Assembly (NCBI GenBank): GCA_016722505.1
Contig: JADKJH010000001.1
Span: forward strand, 558,001 to 622,000
DNA: 64,000 nucleotides
Reading direction: 5' to 3'
DNA from: Holophagaceae bacterium
GTDB lineage: Bacteria > Acidobacteriota > Holophagae > Holophagales > Holophagaceae
Position 1 is the stretch's first letter, and every line of letters starts with the position of its first letter. This document shows, piece by piece, positions 54,101 to 62,855 of the stretch. The position numbers were made by a program, and so were the translations under genes. Below the pieces are notes generated by a model. It did not search any database and was not told the origin of the DNA. It saw nothing but the letters and a program-made list of their open reading frames with translations.

Positions 54101-56125
54101 TCCGGCAGCGTCGCCCGGGCCAACAACAAATAGACTCCCGGGGGCATGTGGAAGGCAGCCTTGGGGCCTCTCCCGGTCTCAAGGATCGAGCCGGTCTTCC
54201 AGGGCTCATCCTTCGACCATATGTCCCTGGTTTTCGAGAAAGGCAGCGCCTGGGCGACTTGGAACATCAGAGAACCCGGAACCGGCTGCGCACCGGGATC
54301 TTGGATTTCCACGCTGGCTTCCAGCGTCTCACCGGATTTGAGGATGGTGCGGTTCAAGGCCAGCTTGAGCAGGCCGAGGCTGGCGCTGCCCTTCCCGAGC
54401 ACGCGGCTGGTGGATTGCCGCTGGCCGCCCGCATCCGTGACCTGTGCCAAGAGGCGGTAGGATTCGTCGGGCTTCACCAACTCCGCCTGGAGTTCCAATA
54501 GAAACCTGCCGGATCCGTCGGTTTGGCCGGAGCCAGACTCCACATGATCCACTCGGATGGTTGGGCTTTCCCACCAGAAACGGGTGGGCTGCTTCACCAC
54601 CTGGTAGAGGTGCCATTCCACTTTCCCATCCGGCACAGGCCCGCCGTGAAGCGCCTCAGCCTTCACCAAGAATCGCAAGGAACCTTCCGCGGGAGAGGAA
54701 CTCGGATTCGCTCCGGGATCCTGGAAGACCACCTTGAACCGAGGCTTCTGGTAATCGAGCACTTGGAATGGAATGTTCACCGAGATGTTTGCTGAAGTCA
54801 GGTTCACGCTGTACTCCTGGGAAGGGTCGCGGCTAAGCAGCACGAAACTACCTGCGAAAGCGTGTGTCCTTGTCCTGTAGCAGCGCTGTGCCCCGGGGCT
54901 GAGCATCCCCCCGCTCCCATTGCGGGCCCGTAACCTGAAAGCGGAGTCCTCTCTGGGTCGGATCAAGGGGGCCTTCAGATCCAGAACTGCCTTGCGACTG
55001 GTAGGTGGATGCCGATGGATCCAAGACCCAAAAAGGAGAGCTGGTGTCACGGACCCAATCCCAATTCTTGGCATCCTTCTCCCGCACGATAGCCCTGAAA
55101 AAAACCTCCTGCCCAGGGCGATAGATTGGCCGTTCCGTATAGGCGAAGATGACCCGATTCGATTGATCCTGAAGATATTGCCGATAGTAGGAGTAAACAT
55201 TCGCGAAGGCCATTTCATCGCCGTGCTGAGCGATGAAATGGAAGGCCTGCTGCCCGGAATTCATCTTCAAGCGGCCATCTTTTCCCGTGATTTGGGACTC
55301 CATCGGCATGGCTCCAGACGGATTCTGCACCCACACTTTTGCCCCCGCCACCGGCATGCCTGAATGGGCGCTGAGCACCTGCAGGTTGTTTCGGTCGAAG
55401 AAAGTTTCCACTTTGAAGAGGAGGTCCGAGATCAAACATGGAAGATAGGCGACACGGGTCCCCTGATTCACTTCGAGGATGTAAAAGCCTGGCGGGGGAG
55501 GATCCACTTTTAGGGAATAATGGCGTCCATTGAAACCAATTCCGGTTTGAGGAACGGGCATCACCACCTGCTCGGAGACAAACTTGAATCCAGGTGCCAG
55601 CATCAATCGCCGAGAGAAACGAGTGCTGATCTCCGTGGTGTCTTCATCCACTTTCGCGGTGGTTTTCACAGGAGGCTCTGTGGGCGCCCATTGGCTCAAG
55701 GTGCGCTCCACTCCCCAGATCATCCCGGGAAACTCCTTGGCCATGCCGCCGGTGCTGAAGAGGTTGCTCAGCCCCGAAACTTCGCCATCAGCATTGTTTT
55801 GGTTGTACCAATTGGATCCCTGATTGAACAATTCAATGGCTCGGGAGGGCTGCCTTTCCTCCTTGTGGATGCGTATCGTGATGGGCAAGGCAGGGGATTG
55901 CGCGCCTCCAAATAATTCGATCAGGATAGGCATCCCAGGCGACACGCGCAGGGGACCCCGGACCTGCGCCTGCATTTGCGCCTGCGCAGGAGCCGCTAAA
56001 GCCGAGAGGGAAAGGATCAGAATCAGAAGGTGCCGGAAGCGATCCGCCAAGGCCGGAAGTCCCTTCGAGGAGTCGAGGTGGCAATCAGATGGAAAGTATC
56101 GGAACACGGGAACTCCCTCGAGCAT
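51138..56125 (-). CDS. Bacterial alpha-2-macroglobulin with CVEQ thioester (two frameshifts in this sequence)
   Basis: Read together, three overlapping frames give one protein of about 1660 aa with an N-terminal signal (LLILILSLSALAAPAQAQ, no lipobox Cys). MG domains follow (AYTERPIYRPGQEVFFRAIV, the MG1/2 hallmark), then a bait-like region and the thioester PYGCVEQTLSSFVPN at 52599-52610. It ends with the alpha/alpha toroid and receptor-like C-terminus. Frame breaks lie at the AAA run 54857-54859 and near 54043-54050; removing one base at each restores RFAGSFVLL and HR(T/N)NPSTML. Bacterial A2Ms trap proteases in the periplasm; the usual PbpC partner is absent. The start is uncertain: M at 56125 or a few codons later. 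Confidence 0.87.
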
Positions 56126-56661
56126 GTATCTCAACTTCCAAGAGTGTGACCTCCGGGCCTGTGCTTCTGTAACAAGTCCGTAACTGCCCCGTGGTCGAGC
56201 CAAACGTGTGAACTTCTTTGGATTCTCAGCAGCAGGGCTCAGGAAAAGATTCATGACCCCTTAAATCGCGAATTGGATATTCAGAGGCATGGAATGGTTC
56301 CGATAGTGGCTGATAGGCCCACACCAAATCCGCCGGGACTTCTCCAGATGACGGGAACGACCCAATCATTGAAGACGGATCAATGTCCGCACTTCGGCTC
56401 GCAAGATCTCGACCTCTTGAAACAGGCTGCGGCAACCCCATACCTGTGACTGGCCCAATTAAAAGTGTTCGAATTCTCTGTCAACCAGGTGGAAGCCCTG
56501 AGTATCGATCGAAGGGCGGGGGTATGGTGGAGGAAAGGCCAAGTTCTTCATGACCTTGGCAGCCCAAATCTGCCAAGGTTGTTTGAAAAATGCTTCGAGC
56601 ATTGAACCTAAACACCCAGGAGTCCAGCGCAGGTTGGACGGCCTGGATTGACGGAGCCAGC
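56126..56661. other. Divergent intergenic region before the polysaccharide locus
   Basis: About 530 bases with no convincing gene. It must contain the promoter of the A2M-ankyrin operon (minus) and of the glycosyltransferase gene (plus). The minus-strand frame is open to 56254 but the region before 56125 has no signal-peptide or start support. Confidence 0.45.
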
Positions 56662-57609
56662 GTGGCCAAACAACTGATTTCCATCATCTCTCCGGCCTTC
56701 AATGAGGAAGGCAATATCCGCCGCTGTTATGAAGAGGTGCGAGCCGCGATGGAGCCGCTGCTGGACCGTTACGACTACGAGCACATCTTTGGAGACAACT
56801 GCAGCACCGATGGCACCCTGGACATCCTCCTGGAGATCGCAGCCAAAGATCGAAGAGTGAAGGTGTTGACCTATTCCCGGAATTGGGGGGCTGATAAAAA
56901 CTCCCTGACCCTTTTACGCCATTGTTCGGGAGCCGCAGTCATCCCAGTCCTATCCGATCTCCAGGACCCGCCGGCGAAAATCCAGCGTTTCCTGGACCTT
57001 TGGGAGCAGGGCTACGAAATCGTATTTGGGACGTACACCAACCGGTCCGACAGTTTTTTACTTCGGATGCTTCGGAGCATCTATTACTGGCTGGTGCGCA
57101 AGCTGGCGGATGAGGCGCTGGTTGAAAACCATTCTGGATTCGGCATCTATGACCGGAAGATCGTCGAAGAGCTCAAGAAAAGCGATGACTTTAATCCGTA
57201 CCTGCGCGGGGACATCGCCTCCCTGGGCTTCCGGCAGATCACCGAACCCTATATCCGGGAAAAGCGGATGGCAGGCGTGACTTCCTACAACTTCGGCCGC
57301 TACCTGGATTTCGCCATCAACGCCATGGTGAGCTACAGCCTAGTTCCCATCCGCCTGGCCACCATTTCTGGAGTTTTACTCTCCGGGCTCAGCCTGTTGA
57401 TGGCGCTGGCCTACGTCATCATCAAGCTCTTCAATTGGAGTTTCCAGGCCCCCGGCGCCACCACAGTCGTAGTGCTGGTGCTTTTCTTCTCGGGCATCCA
57501 GCTTTCCTTCCTCGGCATCCTAGGTGAATACATCGGGGCAATCCACGCCCAGGTGCGCCGCAAACCCTTTGTCGTGATCCGGAGAAAGATCAATTTCGAG
57601 CAGGACTAG
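56662..57609 (+). CDS. GT2-family polyprenyl-phosphate glycosyltransferase (GtrB/DPMS-like)
   Basis: A 315-aa enzyme from GTG 56662 (GGAG at 5 nt). The GT-A domain (SIISPAFNEEGNIRRCYEEV, DNCSTDGTLDIL, and the SDLQDPP acceptor/metal motif) is followed by an amphipathic region and two C-terminal membrane helices. This is the layout of GtrB and DPM1-like enzymes that transfer a sugar to undecaprenyl phosphate. It heads the polysaccharide locus, 91 nt before rfbF. Confidence 0.9.
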   Translation: MAKQLISIISPAFNEEGNIRRCYEEVRAAMEPLLDRYDYEHIFGDNCSTDGTLDILLEIAAKDRRVKVLTYSRNWGADKNSLTLLRHCSGAAVIPVLSDLQDPPAKIQRFLDLWEQGYEIVFGTYTNRSDSFLLRMLRSIYYWLVRKLADEALVENHSGFGIYDRKIVEELKKSDDFNPYLRGDIASLGFRQITEPYIREKRMAGVTSYNFGRYLDFAINAMVSYSLVPIRLATISGVLLSGLSLLMALAYVIIKLFNWSFQAPGATTVVVLVLFFSGIQLSFLGILGEYIGAIHAQVRRKPFVVIRRKINFEQD

Positions 57610-57700
57610 GAACGTGCAGCACCGAAAATCCGGCCGCATCGTCTGTCCCGGCCGAAGGTGATAGTTTGGTAGCTCCGACTCCCACCACAAAGGAGCATCC

Positions 57701-58474
57701 TTGAAGACCATTATCCTTGCAGGCGGATTGGGAACGCGTCTCTCGGAAGAAACGGTTCTCAAACCTAAGCCGATGGTGGAGGTTGGGGGGCACCCCATGC
57801 TGTGGCACATCATGAACATCTATGCCGCCCATGGATTCACGGAGTTCCTGGTGGCTCTGGGCTACAAAGGCGAAGTCATCAAGGACTATTTCCTGAACTT
57901 CCAGGCCCGCAATGCGAACCTTTCCGTCGACCTTCGAAAGGGCTCGGTGGAAATACACAAAGGCCAGGGCCCGGACTGGCAGGTGCATCTGGTGGACACC
58001 GGCACGGAGACGCAGACCGGAGGCCGCGTGAAGCGGCTGGGAACCTGGCTCGACGAGGACGGCACCTTTCTGCTTACCTACGGAGACGGTGTGGGAAATG
58101 TGGATCTGAAAGCCCTGGTGGCCTTTCATAAGTCCCACGGAAAATTGGCCACGGTGACCGCGGTGCGGCCCCCGGCGCGCTTCGGCGGACTGGCGCTTGA
58201 AGAAGATCGCGTGAAGCGTTTCACAGAAAAGCCGCAGGCGGGCGAAGGTTGGATCAACGGCGGATTCTTCGTATTGGACCGCCGTGTGCTGGACTACATC
58301 GAAGGGGATGAAACCCTTTGGGAATCCGGCCCCCTTGAACAGCTTGCTTCCGAAGGGCAACTCATGGCCTTCAAACACCCGGGATTCTGGCAGCCCATGG
58401 ACACCTTCCGGGAAAAGCAGCTGCTTGAGAAGCTATGGGAATCCGGCCGGGCACCTTGGAAGGTATGGGCATGA
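57701..58474 (+). CDS. rfbF: Glucose-1-phosphate cytidylyltransferase
   Basis: Makes CDP-glucose from glucose-1-phosphate and CTP, the first step of CDP-deoxysugar synthesis. 257 aa; start TTG 57701 with AAGGAG upstream. The nucleotidyltransferase signature IILAGGLGTRLSEETVLKPKPMVEVG, then GYKGEVIKDYF, YGDGVGNVDL and GGFFVLDRRVLDYI, match RfbF/DdhA rather than RmlA or GalU. The stop overlaps the ATG of rfbG. Confidence 0.95.
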   Translation: MKTIILAGGLGTRLSEETVLKPKPMVEVGGHPMLWHIMNIYAAHGFTEFLVALGYKGEVIKDYFLNFQARNANLSVDLRKGSVEIHKGQGPDWQVHLVDTGTETQTGGRVKRLGTWLDEDGTFLLTYGDGVGNVDLKALVAFHKSHGKLATVTAVRPPARFGGLALEEDRVKRFTEKPQAGEGWINGGFFVLDRRVLDYIEGDETLWESGPLEQLASEGQLMAFKHPGFWQPMDTFREKQLLEKLWESGRAPWKVWA

Positions 58475-59451
58475 GCGTGTGGAACGATCGTCGAGTCCTG
58501 GTGACCGGGGCCACGGGCATCGTGGGTTCCTGGCTTTGCCAGCGGCTGGTGGCTGAGCGAGCCAACGTGGTAGTCCTGGTGCGGGACTGGGATCCCTTGA
58601 GTGAATTCATTCGCGGGGGCACGATCCAAAACTGCCGAGTGGTGCAAGGAGCGTTGGAGGACTACGCCTCCCTGGAACGAGCCATCAGTGAACATGAAGT
58701 AGACACGGTCATCCACCTCGGCGCCCAGGCGCTGGTGGGTGTGGCGCTGCGCAGCCCGCTAGCCACCTTCGAGGCGAATATACGAGGCACCTACAATCTG
58801 CTTGATGCCGCCCGAGTCCATCGGGACTTGGTGAAGCGCATCGTGGTGGCTTCCTCGGACAAGGCCTACGGCGACTCGGACCTGCTGCCCTACACCGAGG
58901 ATATGCCCCTCAATGGCCGCCATCCTTACGATGTGTCGAAAAGCTGCACGGACCTTCTTGCGCTCACTTACGCTGAGACCTATGGACTGCCGGTAGCCAT
59001 CGCCCGCTGCGGAAACATCTATGGCGGCGGGGACCTCCACTGGAGCCGTATTGTTCCTGGCACCATCCGATCAGTGCTGGAAAACCATGCACCTGTGCTG
59101 CGCTCCGACGGCACCAACATCCGGGACTATATTTTTGTAGACGATGTGGTGGACGCCTACTTGCGCCTTGCGGAGCTGAGTGGCTCCGAAGGGGTGCGGG
59201 GCGAAGCCTTCAACTTCAGCCCCCAAAGCCGGATCAATGTGTTGGAAATCACCCGCACCATCCTGCGCCTCATGGGCCGCGAAGATCTCCAGCCCATCAT
59301 CCAGTCCAACGCGAAAGCGGAAATCCAGAATCAGTACCTGGATTCCTCCAAAGCAAGGGAATCGCTCAAATGGGCCCCGTCCTTTGATCTCGAAGCGGGA
59401 CTTCGGAGAACGATCCCCTGGTATCAGGCTTTCCTGGAATCCCGGGCATGA
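58471..59451 (+). CDS. rfbG: CDP-glucose 4,6-dehydratase
   Basis: Extended SDR converting CDP-glucose to CDP-4-keto-6-deoxyglucose. 326 aa from ATG 58471 (GGAAGG upstream; ATGA overlap with rfbF). NAD-binding VTGATGIVGSWL, HLGAQALVGVALRSPLATFE and VVASSDKAYGDSD with YDVSKSCTD as the catalytic Tyr-x3-Lys motif, and RCGNIYGGGDLHWSRIVPG, are typical of RfbG/DdhB. It is slightly shorter than the usual 355 aa, mainly at the C-terminus. It overlaps rfbH by 4 nt. Confidence 0.92.
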   Translation: MSVWNDRRVLVTGATGIVGSWLCQRLVAERANVVVLVRDWDPLSEFIRGGTIQNCRVVQGALEDYASLERAISEHEVDTVIHLGAQALVGVALRSPLATFEANIRGTYNLLDAARVHRDLVKRIVVASSDKAYGDSDLLPYTEDMPLNGRHPYDVSKSCTDLLALTYAETYGLPVAIARCGNIYGGGDLHWSRIVPGTIRSVLENHAPVLRSDGTNIRDYIFVDDVVDAYLRLAELSGSEGVRGEAFNFSPQSRINVLEITRTILRLMGREDLQPIIQSNAKAEIQNQYLDSSKARESLKWAPSFDLEAGLRRTIPWYQAFLESRA

Positions 59452-60764
59452 ACGCTGAAGAGCTGCGTTCACGCATCCTGGAATTGGTGGTTGAATATGC
59501 CGCAGAACAATGGCCCACGCGTACTTTCGAGCCCGGCGCATCAATGGTGCCGGTGAGCGGGAAAGTATTTGATGCCGATGATGTGCGGCACCTTGTGGAT
59601 GCCTCGCTGGATTTCTGGCTCACCACCGGACGGTTCGCCAGGGACTTCGAACTTTCTTTCGCGAAGTGGTGGGGACGGAAATTCTGCCTACTGGTCAATT
59701 CTGGCTCCTCGGCCAATTTGGCGGCCCTCACATCGCTCACTTCCCCGCACCTAGGGGACCGCCAACTGAGGCCTGGAGATGAGGTCATCACCTGTGCCGC
59801 GGGCTTTCCCACCACCGTGGCGCCCATCCTCCAAAACCAACTGGTGCCGGTTTTCCTGGATGTCCACATTCCCACCTACAACGTGGATGTCACGCATCTC
59901 GAAGCAGCCATCGGGCCTCGCACCAAGGCCATCATGCTGGCCCATACCCTGGGAAATCCCTTCGATCTCGACGCTGTGATGCGCGTGGCGGAGAAGCACC
60001 AGCTCTGGGTCATCGAGGATTGCTGCGATGCCGTGGGCGCTGAGTACCAGGGCAAAAAAGTGGGCACCTTCGGGGATCTCGCCACCGTGAGTTTCTATCC
60101 GGCCCACCACATCACCATGGGCGAAGGCGGTGCCGTACTGACGAATTCTCCTCAACTGAAAAAGCTGGTGGAATCCTTCCGGGATTGGGGCCGGGATTGC
60201 TGGTGCGAACCTGGCTACGACAACACCTGCCGCAAGCGTTTCGACTGGCAACTGGGAGATCTGCCCCAGGGCTACGACCACAAGTACAGCTACAGCCACA
60301 TCGGCTACAACCTCAAGCTCACGGACATGCAGGCTGCGGTGGGAGTCAGCCAGCTCAAGAAACTGCCTCATTTCCTTCAGAGGCGGCAAGAAAATTACAT
60401 CTACCTCCGAGAAAAGCTTGGATCTTTGCAAGAATTCCTGGAACTGCCCGAAGCCACGGCCCACAGCCAGCCCAGCTGGTTCGGTTTTCCCATCACGCTA
60501 CGCGAAAACGCTCCGGTGACCCGCAACCAGCTCATCCAGCATCTCGAATCCAATCGCATCGGCACACGACTGCTCTTCGGCGGAAACCTGCTGCGTCAGC
60601 CCGCCTTCAAGGATGTCCCCCATCGGGTGGTGGGCGATTTGCACAACGCCGATCGCGTCATGAACACCACCTTCTGGGTTGGAGTCTTCCCAGGATTGGA
60701 AAAGCCGCAATTGGATTACACGGCCCGCGCAATCCAGACCTGCCTGTGTCGAACAGATGTCTAG
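59448..60764 (+). CDS. rfbH: CDP-4-keto-6-deoxyglucose-3-dehydratase (RfbH/DdhC, PMP-dependent)
   Basis: Removes the 3-hydroxyl to give the 3,6-dideoxyhexose intermediate; it needs PMP, a [2Fe-2S] cluster and a reductase. 438 aa. The PLP-fold motif SFYPAHHITMGEGGAV carries His where aminotransferases of this fold have Lys, the defining change of the E1 class. DWGRDCWCEPGYDNTC provides the CxC...C cluster ligands. The reductase partner (DdhD) is not visible in the window. The stop overlaps the following epimerase gene. Confidence 0.95.
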   Translation: MNAEELRSRILELVVEYAAEQWPTRTFEPGASMVPVSGKVFDADDVRHLVDASLDFWLTTGRFARDFELSFAKWWGRKFCLLVNSGSSANLAALTSLTSPHLGDRQLRPGDEVITCAAGFPTTVAPILQNQLVPVFLDVHIPTYNVDVTHLEAAIGPRTKAIMLAHTLGNPFDLDAVMRVAEKHQLWVIEDCCDAVGAEYQGKKVGTFGDLATVSFYPAHHITMGEGGAVLTNSPQLKKLVESFRDWGRDCWCEPGYDNTCRKRFDWQLGDLPQGYDHKYSYSHIGYNLKLTDMQAAVGVSQLKKLPHFLQRRQENYIYLREKLGSLQEFLELPEATAHSQPSWFGFPITLRENAPVTRNQLIQHLESNRIGTRLLFGGNLLRQPAFKDVPHRVVGDLHNADRVMNTTFWVGVFPGLEKPQLDYTARAIQTCLCRTDV

Positions 60765-61811
60765 GCTGCCTCCTCTTCCCGATGCGGAACTGGATGAAGT
60801 GATCCGCATCGTGGGTGATTGGGGTTCATTGCAGGGAGCCCGTCTCTTCATCACCGGTGGAACGGGCTTTTTCGGCAAGTGGCTGCTGGAATCCCTTGGC
60901 CATGCGAATCAAGAGCTAGGCTTGGGCCTGAAGGCGACCGTTCTGAGCCGTGATCCCAATGGATTCCTTCAAAACATGGCCCACTTGCGGGACACAAATT
61001 GGTTGAGCTTCCAGGCTGGCGACATCACCTCGTTCCAAGCGCCACTCGGCACCTTCACCCACTTGCTGCATGGCGCTGCGTCATCTGACGCTCGCGACTA
61101 CGCGATTGGTCCTGATGTCATGAAGCGGGATATCGTCGAAGGACCCGCCGGGTCATGGAATTCATGTCGCGGCAACCTTCACTCCGCGTGCTTTTCCTGA
61201 GCAGCGGTGCTGTCTATGGGCCCCAGCCAACGCAACTCAGCCACATTCCAGAGGATTACCCGCTTCCTCCGGATACGGATGATCCGGCTCAAGCCTATGG
61301 GCAAGCCAAGCGCGAAGCTGAACGGATCATCTCGTCGGCCTGCGCTTCCTCTGCCTTCCCCTGCCCCATCGCCCGCTGCTTCGCGTTCGCAGGACCTCAT
61401 CTACCCCTTGACCAACACTTCGCTTTCGGAAACTTCATACGTGATGCGCTTGCAGGCGGCCCCATACAGATCAGCGGGGACGGCACATCCATGCGCTCCT
61501 ATCTCTACGCCTCCGAACTCGCGGCCTGGCTGTGGTCCTTGCTCATCCGGGGTGAATCCATTACCTACCACGTGGGAAGCGACCAGGAAATGAGCATCCG
61601 AAAGCTCGCGCAGGCCGTCAGCGCCATCACGGGCACATCCATAGATGTGGGAAGGGAGCCGGATCCCAACTCGAGGCCAACACGCTATGTACCGGCCGTG
61701 ACTCGAGTGCCTGCACACTTAGGACTTCGCCAATCCATCAATCTCACGGCCACCATCGAGCGGACCTTGGCATGGCACCGGGACAAAATAACTCACGAGG
61801 CAACGCCTTGA
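60757..61811 (+). CDS. NAD-dependent sugar epimerase/reductase (frameshift near 61141)
   Basis: Extended SDR of about 351 aa if the frame is restored. The N-terminus has the Rossmann motif ITGGTGFFGKWLLESL near residue 29; the second part has VLFLSSGAVYGPQP and AYGQAKREAERI (YxxxK) as catalytic segments. Between them the frame shifts: one missing G in GG at 61141-61142 would make VEGTRRVMEFMSRQ continuous. As sequenced the first frame stops at 61200. It probably reduces or epimerises the CDP-4-keto sugar made by RfbH. Confidence 0.85.
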
Positions 61812-61872
61812 GTGCCGACCACCATCACCACGAGAATGTTTGTATTCCTTGGCCGCAACGCATGGAGGGGGC

Positions 61873-62784
61873 TTGAAGACCATCTCACAATGCCCCGTCT
61901 GCGGATGTGGCGAGGGACGCAGGTGGCCAAGCCTCGTGGCGCCATTCATCGCGACGTTCGCCCTGGAATCATCAATCTCGCCCTGCTCACTGCTGGAATG
62001 CAAGCGTTGCGGTCTACGGTATTTCAGTGGACGCTTTGAACCCGACGAATTGAACCGCCTTTACCGGGACTACCGAGGTGGGCCCTATTTCCGAATCCGC
62101 CATCGCTTCGAGCCTTGGTACAGCGAGCGCCACAACCAGGGCACAGGACATGACCCGAAAGTGGTCGCTCAGCGCAACGCCTATCTCAGCGCTTTCTTGA
62201 AACACCACAAGGTGGAAGCCACTGAGCGCGTTCTGGACTTCGGCGGGGATTCGGGCCAATTCATTCCAGAAGGGATCGGAACCAGCAGGCATGTGTTCGA
62301 GGTTTCCGCAGCGGCACCCATACACGGCGTCACCAAAATCAGTGACGAGGGAGCCCTGGAACCCGGCAGCTACGATCTCATCTTGTTGAACCATGTGCTT
62401 GAGCATGCAAACGACCCCGTTGAGTTGCTTCAACGGCTCGCCACGCTCCTGCGGCCGGACGGCGGCGCGCTGTATGTCGAAGTCCCCCATGAGAGGTACC
62501 GCATTTGGAGCGGAAAAGGAGCGCTTCAAAAGCGCTATCTAGCCTGGCTCTCCCGCCATGGAACACTGCTCCGGTTGGCCGATTTCTTGTCCACTTCCTG
62601 CCGCGTGGCGCTCGGCATTGTTCCTCCCCTGGGATTTCCAAAACTGCATGAACACATCAACCTCTTCGATGAAACCTCCCTGCGGATGGCCTGTGGGCGC
62701 GCAGGAATGCTGGTCGAGGCCTGCGCTTTCGCCACTCGACAGGACGGCCGCGTGATCTCTTTATTGGCGAAACGGAAAACCTGA
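61873..62784 (+). CDS. Class I SAM-dependent methyltransferase with N-terminal zinc-binding part
   Basis: A 303-aa protein, TTG 61873 start after GGAGGGG; an upstream extension to 61840 is possible. The N-terminal CPVCGCGEGRRWP and CKRCGLRYFS form a CxxC...CxxC zinc module of the kind found in sugar C-methyltransferases. The methyltransferase core has VLDFGGDSGQFIPEG and LILLNHVLEHANDPVELLQRL. The C-terminus has HEHINLFDETSLR, also found in C-methyltransferases of nucleotide-sugar pathways. The likely substrate is the deoxyhexose made by this cluster. Confidence 0.82.
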   Translation: MKTISQCPVCGCGEGRRWPSLVAPFIATFALESSISPCSLLECKRCGLRYFSGRFEPDELNRLYRDYRGGPYFRIRHRFEPWYSERHNQGTGHDPKVVAQRNAYLSAFLKHHKVEATERVLDFGGDSGQFIPEGIGTSRHVFEVSAAAPIHGVTKISDEGALEPGSYDLILLNHVLEHANDPVELLQRLATLLRPDGGALYVEVPHERYRIWSGKGALQKRYLAWLSRHGTLLRLADFLSTSCRVALGIVPPLGFPKLHEHINLFDETSLRMACGRAGMLVEACAFATRQDGRVISLLAKRKT

Positions 62785-62855
62785 AATCCACACCTCGAAA
62801 ACAAAGTAGATTTCCCAAAGACCATTGGACCAGTAGACAGATGAAGGGCCGCCAT

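Noticed and set aside
51318..54501. Plus-strand open frames opposite the A2M gene (for example 52038-52796)
   Set aside because: They are shadows of the minus-strand A2M reading frames and have no starts or motifs of their own.
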